64,000 bases of DNA, taken from assembly GCA_030141605.1 (NCBI GenBank), contig JAQGDQ010000553.1, positions 80,221 to 144,220 of the forward strand, read 5' to 3'. Below are positions 1 to 10,100 of this stretch, piece after piece. The first letter of the stretch is position 1, and every line of letters starts with the position of its first letter. The DNA comes from Tubiluchus corallicola. Lineage: Eukaryota > Priapulida > Priapulimorpha > Priapulimorphida > Tubiluchidae. The position numbers and the translations under genes are program-made. The notes under the pieces are model-generated. The model was given only the letters and a program-made list of their open reading frames with translations, searched no databases and was not told the origin of the DNA.

Positions 1-1146
1 TATCATTCCAGTCAAATTACTCCCCGTGTTCCTAGCACACCGCAGTCTTATGATTTTGAGTCAAAAGTCCATGAACTTCAAGAAACTGAGAGACATTTTA
101 AAGACGATAACAAGTCTTCAAAAAAGAAGTCTAAACGGTTAGACCTGGAAAGCAGAATTGAATCTTTGTTAAAAACTTCCAAAATGCTTCCAGGCGTGTC
201 AAACTTCAGCAGCCCATCTGGTGACAGTCATTCTGAAGCTGGTAAAACTCCAGTTGAAGAATCTGAGCGTAAGCAACCACATACGCCTCCTCTGCCCGCT
301 CCAGAGATTACGCCACCACCACCGCAACCTAATGACTTGCTAGGGAATCGTGTACACACGTCACAAGATTCGACGCCTTTGCAAGACGATGCAACACCAA
401 CGTATGATGAACTCAATGTCGATATTCCCGCTCCCGCTTATAGTCCGATAGGTAAACTGTCACCTGCAAACTCTACAAAGAATGACACGTCTGCACAGTC
501 AAGCACTGCAATGGAAAAACTGCAGAATGCTGTGGAAATGCTGAAAAAACAAGTAACAGCTCGTGCTGTAAAATCTACAAAAAAATCTGATAGCTCCGGT
601 TCAGACAAGATGAGCGTTTCACCACTAAGCAGCGATGAAACAAAGTTAGAGGTTACCTCCGGTGCACCTACCCTTAACTCATTACCCCAACCACTACCGG
701 GGATGCCATCTGGTTTATACCCCGTTTCGTTTATGCACATGTTTCACAGAACCGGCACTAATACACCCGCCTCAGTTGCTCAGCACAATCATTCGATGAT
801 GCCGGGCGTTGACCCAGTATTCATGCAGAATCAACAGTTTCAGGCTTCACTACCCCACGGTGCGCAGTGGAGACCTGGAATGCAAAATCCCACACAGCCT
901 CCCCTGTACATGTCTCAGTATGGCACAACTCCCTCTAATTACCCGCGATATTCTGCAAGTCATGGCGGACTACTCCCCTCTCCATCTACCTCACGATCTG
1001 GACCTGCATTGGGCACTACCGCTGAACACTTGTCATCATATCAAACGAGAGTGCTCCCAGGACGTGCAGGATTTTCTGGATTTAGACCAATGAACCAACT
1101 GCCATTGGACACCAGCGTTCTACCTGACCATGTCAGTGAACAGGAG
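1..1146 (+). CDS. SETD1: SETD1 exon, disordered Pro/Ser region
   Basis: Open in frame 1 from the first base, so the exon or its upstream part continues outside the window. It encodes [11 protein letters not shown] and [10 protein letters not shown], short motifs typical of metazoan SET1 proteins, then a long Ser/Pro/Met-rich stretch. It ends at CAGGAG/GTAAGC in phase 0. Confidence 0.85.
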
Positions 1147-4100
1147 GTAAGCTTAAAACAGCATTACGCTACTTTGACTTTTCTTTCCTTTAATTTTAAC
1201 GAATTATTCGGCATCTATGACGGATAGTGACATAATAAATTAATCGAATTAATTGCAATTACAACCATGTATAAATCGATTTATTCAACCATTGAACAGT
1301 AATTCAATTAATCAAGGGCAAAATATACGTGTTGATGTACTGAACTTTTGCGTTTTTACTGAACCTTTGCGTTTTTTTTCTTCATTTTTCTTGTCTTCCA
1401 CAATGCACACAATTACAAACCATAGTGTTGCAAACTGTGGGGTCATAGTGTGCAAGATTAATCGCCATGTCGAATTACAAGAACAAAATTATAATCGAAT
1501 TGCAAAATTTCAAAATTGCCCATCACTAATGATGGAGTTGTCAAAAATAACTAATAAAGTTCATGGTAGAGGAACAAGATTCGAGCCAATTCAAAGTTTG
1601 AATGGGGTGCTTTTAAAACATATAAGAGAATTTGCTGAACATTTGAACCATGGTGCTCTATTGGTAAAGAATATATACGTGTGAACGTACATATGACATT
1701 GATTGATAGCGTACTGCTAGGATGAGAATTCGGGTAGACCTGCTGTGTTATGTTGGTTCAGATAGTAGAGCGTACATCGTGAAGTCTCAAAGTTTTGCGT
1801 TCAAGTCCTGGTTAGGCCACAGTTAATTAACGGCTTCTTTGGTTATTAACCATTAGGCTAATTGGTAAAAGCATGATATCCCTTTTTACTCAATTGGCGC
1901 AAAGTTCAGGTTAAAATCCTACACAAGCTGACCATTTTTCAATATTTCTTTCAGTATTCAGAAATGTAAACCTGTAAATAATTGACTTTAGTATTCAAAC
2001 CTTTTTCATCATTTCAGAAATATGTTGCTCAAAATTTTTTTTATAATTGTATTACCTGTACATAACTCAAGTATAACTTTCTAAGACATTAAGGTAATGA
2101 TCGAACTGACTTTGTATATGATATATCATATATAAAGTCAGTTTGATCATTACCTTAATGTCTTAGAAAGTTATATATATATATTATATATAATCATCTT
2201 CATTTGCACGTAAATTTAGAATTATATTTCACACAGATAATGTGTAAAACTCGTAAAACACCTTTTTTCTTATGCCTTTGGCTATTACTTGAATATAACT
2301 TAAATGTGGCAATAAGAATGAAATCTATTCTTCATTTGTAGACCAAAAAAGTGTAATAGTCATAACTGGCAATTTAGCTATCCCACTGTTGGATATACCT
2401 GTAGGTGTTTATTTTTAATTTTGTTAGATATGGCTTATGGTTGGTGCTTTTTCTATAGAATTCTTATTGTAAGGTATTCATTCGCAGGATCCACATGCTA
2501 AATCTGTTGAATGTGTCTTGGAAAAGTTTATCGATGATTTGAAGGAAGTCATGAAACGCGATCTTGGAAAGAGGATGGTAGAGTCATGTGCTTTTAAGGT
2601 TTTGGAGGAATGGTGGGACACGGAAGAGAAAAAGGCAAAAGCTTTCGTGGTAAGAATTGTAAATTAATTCTGCCTCAGTTTGATATTTATACTGGTGTTT
2701 TGCACTTAACAAACACAGTTTTTGCGGTGCATTCTTTTTAACTTTCAAATTTGATTTATGTTTGATTGTGCTGGAATGTCTTCAGGTACTCATCAACTAC
2801 CAAATTCCACAATTCAATCTTTTTTTCAAGTTATAAATATCACATGCCCACTAAGGGCACATAAGTGTATTTTGAAATTAAGGCTGTTAACGATACGCCT
2901 AGGTCACGATACCATATATATTATGATACTAACCTCACGATACACCTTAACGTTTGCAGGTTTTATAAAAAATTAGATGAAGCCGTTGATAATAAATGCC
3001 AAAATAGCTCCACAAACTGTTTGATATTGACTTCTTACTTGTGTAATGTGTAGACTATTGTTTGCATTGTAAGCCACGAGATACCACCAACCACACTGGT
3101 GCACTTTTGCAATAAAATATGTAACTATGCATCCATATTGTCACAGGCCTGTTTGAAATGACCATCAAGATTATGTGTTTAGCAATCAATCATACTTTCG
3201 AAGAATATCATATGACAACATCTACTGACTACAAATTTACTGCATTCTCTGTCTTATTAAACACGCCTAAATTTAATGGTTATAAAAATCTAAAGTACGG
3301 TTTACGTCATTACTGTTTTTACTTCTGCTTGTGCATGTTATAACATTTTGTACTTGAGCTTTGAACTTTTGTTATAGCCTACAAAGTATAAAGAAGAACT
3401 CCAAAAAGATCTAGAAACTGCCGGCATGGAAGAGAAGCAGAAACCTCTTCCTCCTAAAGACACCAGCGCCACTTTGCAGTCGCTGTTCGATGCAGCGCAT
3501 CCATGGCGAGAAGGTGGTTTTGGATTGTCGCAAGATTTTGGACTCGGAGTTGGATTGGGTCTCCGTGCTGCCATGCCAAAGATGCCGTCGTTCAAGGTAT
3601 CAAGTTGAACTTGTGCCTGGCTTGTTTTCTTACTTTTGTAACGCTTGTCTATTCTAAGCAGGTCATCAGTAAACCAAGAAATATTTATTGGATTGTGAAC
3701 TTTACTTAACTACTAGAGTGGTTCCATATGTGCATTGACTGAATTAATTGAATTGACTCAACCGGTTTGTGCGTAATCTTTTTCTGGGGGTACATCAGTG
3801 TGTAATAGTATGGAATTTATTACATCAGAGCATTGCTGAATCATACTGATTTAGTATGGAAGCCTCGCATGACATGAATCATACAGCCTGCAACCTTGAG
3901 AGTAGATCAGAGCAGTGACACGAAAATTCTGGGTTTTTTTTATCGAACTGAATTGCCTGGAAAGTCACTGTGGCTTAACCCCAACGAATACACTGAAACT
4001 ATCCTGAAAGACAGAGGAAAGAGATAAGCTTGTGAAACATCTACGAGACATGTTGGATGACCATGAGTACTTTGGAGTTGGTGCTTATGACATAACTTTT

Positions 4101-7100
4101 TTAAGACTGCAGACAGTGCTGGATGCTTCAAGCTTCCAAACTAAATACTGAGGGCCCAATAGATTCGCTATTGCTTCAGATATACTTTGTTGTAATATAT
4201 TGTTCTGTATTCTTGCTCATTATATCTGAATCCCTTAAAAGGGTTATGTGCCACTCTGTACATGCAGGTTTTACATAAACTTTTCTCTGCTAAGGTTACT
4301 AATTCACAAACCCTGTCATAAATACGTAATCCGCCATGAAACATTTTTGCTTTGCAGAGGCGTAAACCTCCGCCGCCTCTCGAACCCGATGAAGATGGCA
4401 AACAAGAAGAAGCTGAGAGCAGAATCCTAGATGAAGATGAAGAATCTGGTAACTGCATTAAATAATTTATTGACTTAAAAATAAGTAATATGATCTCAGT
4501 ATAGGCTATCAACCATTTGACTGCTGGGTTCGTCTGTGTTTGCTGTCTAATATTTAAGTGCATGCATCGAACATCATGAAGTGTTACAGTTTATTATCTG
4601 GTTTCCATCCAAGAGATACCCGCTCCGCTTTTTCACCAGTCAGTTCAGGCCAGCATGTCAAGAACAAAAATAATAATTGCTGGCGAGGTATTAGCTAGTT
4701 TGTGCAAACCTCGGTATTGTTTTTAAGTTGGTACAACATGCTTGGCAGTTCCTGGAGGCTGTTAATGGAGAAAAATACATGGAGACTATTAATTGTTTCT
4801 CTCTCTTTTTTCTTTTTATCAAATCTTAAATAATTTATACCTTTATATATTAAACTGATGTTTAAACTATTAGTAATTTAAAATTTGGCTAAAGCTTATA
4901 ATTCCCGCTCTAAAAGATTAGTCAGTAAAGTGAATTAGGGTTAGGATTAGGATTAGCATTGGGATTAAGGTTAGGGTTAGTGTTACGGTTAGGGTTAGGG
5001 TATTTAAAGTGTTTGGGGAATTGTAAAGTCCTTCCTAAAATTCTTTTAGTATTAGAAAGCCATTCTCATGTACTGTAGCTTGATAAATCTTGAATTTGCA
5101 TCATTTTCTAATCATTTGCATCTTCTGATAACTGGACAAATAGCATCATTATTTTTATTAAGTAGTAAGCATGAGCAGTACTTAAAAGGCACTCGAGTGT
5201 CTGTACAAATTATTTAATGAGCATGATGCCGGAAAATTCAAATTTTAATGGATGTCATTAGCTTGAAAATAACATGGTGCTCTTCTGTGACTTGCCTTGG
5301 TGATAATTATAAAGAAGTCAAAGTGGCCAATAAGTCGCAGAAAACTTTTTGTTTTCAACAGAAGCTTTCGTCATTCACAGACTTTATCAGATGTAAGGTA
5401 GAGATACAGTATTTTTATCTGCATTTTTATTATTGCATCGCTACTTTACAGCTGATAGAGTCCACGAAAGACGAAAGGTTCTGCGAAAAATAAAAAAAGT
5501 TTATGCATTAATGGAACTTTGACTTCTTTGCGATTTAATGGAAATGTTTACATTTTATTTTCTTCATTACCAAGCTTTTACAGGCATCTATTTATTTTGA
5601 TGTGGGAAGCATCTTAATGCCCAAAATAAGCACCTTTGCCTTATTTTCATTTAATAATTTTCACTAATTATCTTTTTGCTTGTTGAAGACCTAGAAATGG
5701 AAGACCGTGAGTCGACTAGTCAATCGTCAGAAAGTCAACAGCTAAAACGAAAACGACCTGTCATCTATTCCAGTGATTCTGATGCAGAAGAAGAGGAGGA
5801 GGACGAAGCTTCCACCAAAGACGAGGAACAAGGTGTGTAGAACAGCTTCATTGCAAATATGATAGTTTTCATTTACCAGAATGTTTGTGATCAGATGAAC
5901 TAATCCATTCTTTGAAGGTGCTCATTGAATTTATTCATTTGTTTTTGTGTTGAAAACTACTGGAGTTTGAACAAGAACTTTCACTTTACCTAGGATCTTG
6001 ATTTAAAGTTCTAAATTCCACCTTGTAAATTTCAGCTCTTCAAACATTTGTAGAACTAATAGATCGAAAGTATGTTTCACTTGCTATTCATAAAAAGCAT
6101 TTGCTGCCATGTATGAATTGTCCTTGTGTACGTGAAATACTCAAAGATTGTCAATTATCACATTTGCTAACAGTATACAATAAACTTTACCAAATTTGGC
6201 TCGAGAGATTCGAGATTCCTTGACGTTGTTTTGTTTAAGAAAACCTTGAAATTAGACCGGTCTTGTTTCAAAGGAACTTCAGAGTTTCAATTTGAAATTG
6301 AATAAGAAATCCTACAAGTAGTCTTTTTGTTTTTTGTGGGTTCTGTTTATTCACCTCTTTTACCCTTCTCATTCATTCCCAAATCCATGGGCTGAGTTTT
6401 GTATATACCTAATGGCTAACAGGTTTGACAGATATTGCAATCATTTCTATGGTGTCCTAGGCTATTCCTTGACTGTGACTAGTGATTTTATGCTTCTGCA
6501 TTTCTCCTTTGTGTTTTTTCTGCTGTGGTTCTTTGTCTTTCTATGTGCTTGTATCTTTTTACTGTGATATCCTATTATTTGTCAATAATTACTGAAAATA
6601 AATAAATAAATAAATAATGACAAAAGACTTCCCAAAAAATTATTTCAGTAGTTCTAGTAAACACTTATGTTTTTTCTTTCTTGACTTTTTTGACCTCAAG
6701 AATAACTACAGTGATAGTTTGAAATGAAGTGTTCTTTTTTTGTTTTGTCTTTTAATTGTGTAATTTGTTGTTTATTGTCACTACATTCGTCGTTAAGAAT
6801 TATTTTGTATTTTGTTATTAAATTTGCCCTATGTAAATTAAAATGTTAAAAATCATTGAACTTTTACTTTTATAAAATTAATGTAGACTGTGCAGGCTGT
6901 GCAAGTTACTGTTGTTTTGTCTATGTCTTTATCGTTGCCATTGTCATTTCAGCAGAGGTGGTTGCGTCTGCTATTGTTGTTGCTGTTGTTAGATTGTTTA
7001 CTGATACACTGATAGTTTTGAAATGTGTTTGTTTTGCTTAGCGGAAGAAAGCTCGGAAGAGGAATCTTCAGAAAGCAGCGAATATGAGTCGACTTCTAGC

Positions 7101-10100
7101 GAAGAGGAAGAAGAGAGCGAAGCAGAAGAGATGGTATCGGAAGCCGTAGAAAAGGAAGATGAGACCGAAGAGGGGGAGATTAAAGACAGTGAAGAGGAGC
7201 CAACTAAAGTCTGCACGGTGGCAATTGAAAAGCTAGATTCTGGAAAGACAGCTGAGGAACCGGAATCATTTGTGCCGGAACTTAAAGAAAAGGAAAAATT
7301 GCCGGAACGAAAGAATGCTTCTGAAACCGAGTCTGCCGAAGAAGGAATGGAAACAGAGATTGTGGGAGGAAAAGTGTAAGTAGCACAGATTAAATGCTGC
7401 ACATCCACAGTAAGAAATCAAAGGGAGACAAACAATGGGCAGCTTATTGTACAAACAAAAACTGCATTATTAGCCAAACACAGCCCTTGGGCAACACACT
7501 GTTGAAGTACTGATTGTTGTGTAGGCTAGCACTGTTTGTGCACACGTTTGGTATTTAAATCTGTACTAAGATGTACTAATGTGGCTTTGACAAATCTGGA
7601 CTTGTAATTTTACATACTTCTTTACATGCGAATCATTTTTTGCCCTTCTTGAAAATGCCTGTCTTGGTCTTATGGCCTGTCCACACATCGTTTTAACTCG
7701 ATGTTTCTGTGGCTTATATGAATCAACACTAGTGTGTACAGACAAGTGTCCCGACGACATGAAAAGTCAATCGTGAAAACACAATCATGTCAAAATTTAA
7801 AGTTTTGCGATCACAACACGAAATAATGACAGTGTAAAGCGTCGTATTAAATTAAGTTGTTTGCACATTTTTTATGAAATCCTTTTTGAGTGAAAACTGA
7901 AACTACTACTACAGCATATCTTTTGTGGAAAAAATTTGGTGATTTATTAGTTTTACATTGAATAAATATTAGTTTCTAATGTTTATGTTTACTTTATTTG
8001 GATTAATATGCTCTTTTCCGTGCATTTATAATTGCAAGTTTTGAAAGGTGAAAGGTAGTGTGACTTATTCTTAATATTTAAAAATTTTAGACTTATATAA
8101 AGGTAAACACAGTCTAGTCAATGAAAAAGCTTGTTCAGATTCAGATTAAGCTTGTATTCACTCTAAAATTGTGGGATTCATTTTAGTATTTCAAAGTATC
8201 AAAAAAATTGTTTTTGAATATATTATTCAAAATCATTTCTCACAATTTTTGATGTATAAATGGATAATCTACTCATTTCATTCAGTTGAAGGTGGTCTAT
8301 CATCGTAGAAACGATTTTATTGTGGCACCGATATTCGAACTTATTGTTATACGTCTTAGATGTGTTGATTTTTTTCTTATATATTTTTTGTTTTCCTTTC
8401 CTTAGTTTTAAGAAGGAAGCAAAATCAGAGCAGAAGCAACGTGAAGAAAGGTATGCTCGCATTGTGATTAATAACCATTATGTCACATTTTCAAACATTT
8501 ATTTTGCTTTTCCCCCACACCTGTAGATAATATAGATAACAATACATATTTACACATATCTAGATTGTAATATACAGGGCTTCAAAATGTAATGAAGTTT
8601 GTCTTACCTGTGCAGGAAAGTAAAGAAAGACTAAACGAAGCTTTTTTTATAACTATTGTAACTATTATCTCAACAAGCCTTCTGACAGTTAAGGTTGGTG
8701 GCTAAGGTTTAGGGTTTACGTTTACGTTTTGTGACAGAATTGCTAAATTCCACATTGGTACTACAGTACCTATAAAGAATTTATTGATTACTAGAAATGA
8801 AAATATTTTGAAGAAAAATGGTCCAGCTAACAGTGTGATACTATTTTCAGTTCGTTGGTGACTGCTGGTAATGTTAGTGATGTGCAAAAGAAGACTGAAG
8901 AATCTACGGGCATTCTGGAAAGAATTTCAAATCTTTTGGAGGAGCCTGATGTTTCTGCTAAACCAGCTGAACATGAGAGAAAGGCTGAGATAATTTCTGA
9001 TGATCGATTAGATTCACAGCCGTATTCGCCTATGTTCGATCACTGCTACAGTCGCCCCACGGACGATGCTTCCGCCAAACCTCTGTCGAGCATCGAAAAC
9101 ACCTCTCTGCTTGATCACGACTACCAGAAGGTTGACACTGTGGGTTCTGTGATTGATTCGGTGGTGGAAGTGGCCAAACAAAAGCCCGCTGTGAAGCCTA
9201 AGAGAGTGGTGAAACCTCGAAAGCCGAAACAGGTTGTGTCCGTCAGTCGCTTGAAACCAGCTGCTATGTCAAGGTTGGGAAAGAGATTTCCTCCACGTGA
9301 TCAGTTCGGTGAATGGAAAAACCTGTACGAAATCTTCAATCGGGGTTTGGACGTGGAAGACATGCTGTATATGAAGCACAGTTTTGATGCCATGGTTCAA
9401 AATGAAAACTTCAGCGATTGGTTGAGTTACACTGTTTGGGTGCCTCATCCTCAGACTAATATACCTGCTCCACCATTGCCGAAAAGACGACGGAAAGATG
9501 ATACAATACGGCCGCATCTTACTGGGTGTTCGAGAACCGAGGGTTATTACAAATTAACAATGCAAGAAAAGGCTCTCTATTTGCATCAAGCTCGTCAAGC
9601 AATGCTAGCTGAATTGTACAGTGTGGGCGATGACTCGAAGGTTTGATTTAGTAGTAATATTTAGCAACTTGAAAATTGACAATAGTGGTTAACATATTTG
9701 ACTTTGCCGTAGCAATTATTAGTTTTGTACTGGGCTTATTCGGCTACGCACTTTCCAGTCACCTAGCTTAAAATTGTAAAAAAAAATTTAACCTTATGCC
9801 GAATTGATTGCATTGATATAAAGTTCATTGATCTATTGTGCATAGAAGTGTAATTTTATGGTTATTATTGTCAATGAGTAAGATATTGAGAGAGGAATGA
9901 ATTCTCTGTTTTTTCTTTTCTTATATCAAGCTACCAATCCTTACTTCCTTCTCTCATTCACTACTAGACACTGCCTCACAAACATTTGCTTCTGACGAGA
10001 ATTTTATTTTGTTATTGAAAGATATAATTTGTATTAGCTTTCTTGTTGACAGCAGCAATGCCACGGTTAAAAAAATCAATATTTTTTGTTTACAGGATCG

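Noticed and set aside
438-740. Minus-strand ORF of 100 codons
   Set aside because: Antisense shadow of the SETD1 Pro/Ser-rich exon.
1253-1684. Plus-strand ORF of 143 codons after the first SETD1 exon
   Set aside because: AT-rich intron sequence with no recognisable motif. SETD1 phase and similarity support splicing from 1146 to 2488 instead.
6998-7408. Minus-strand Ser/Phe-rich ORF
   Set aside because: Antisense of the acidic SETD1 exon.
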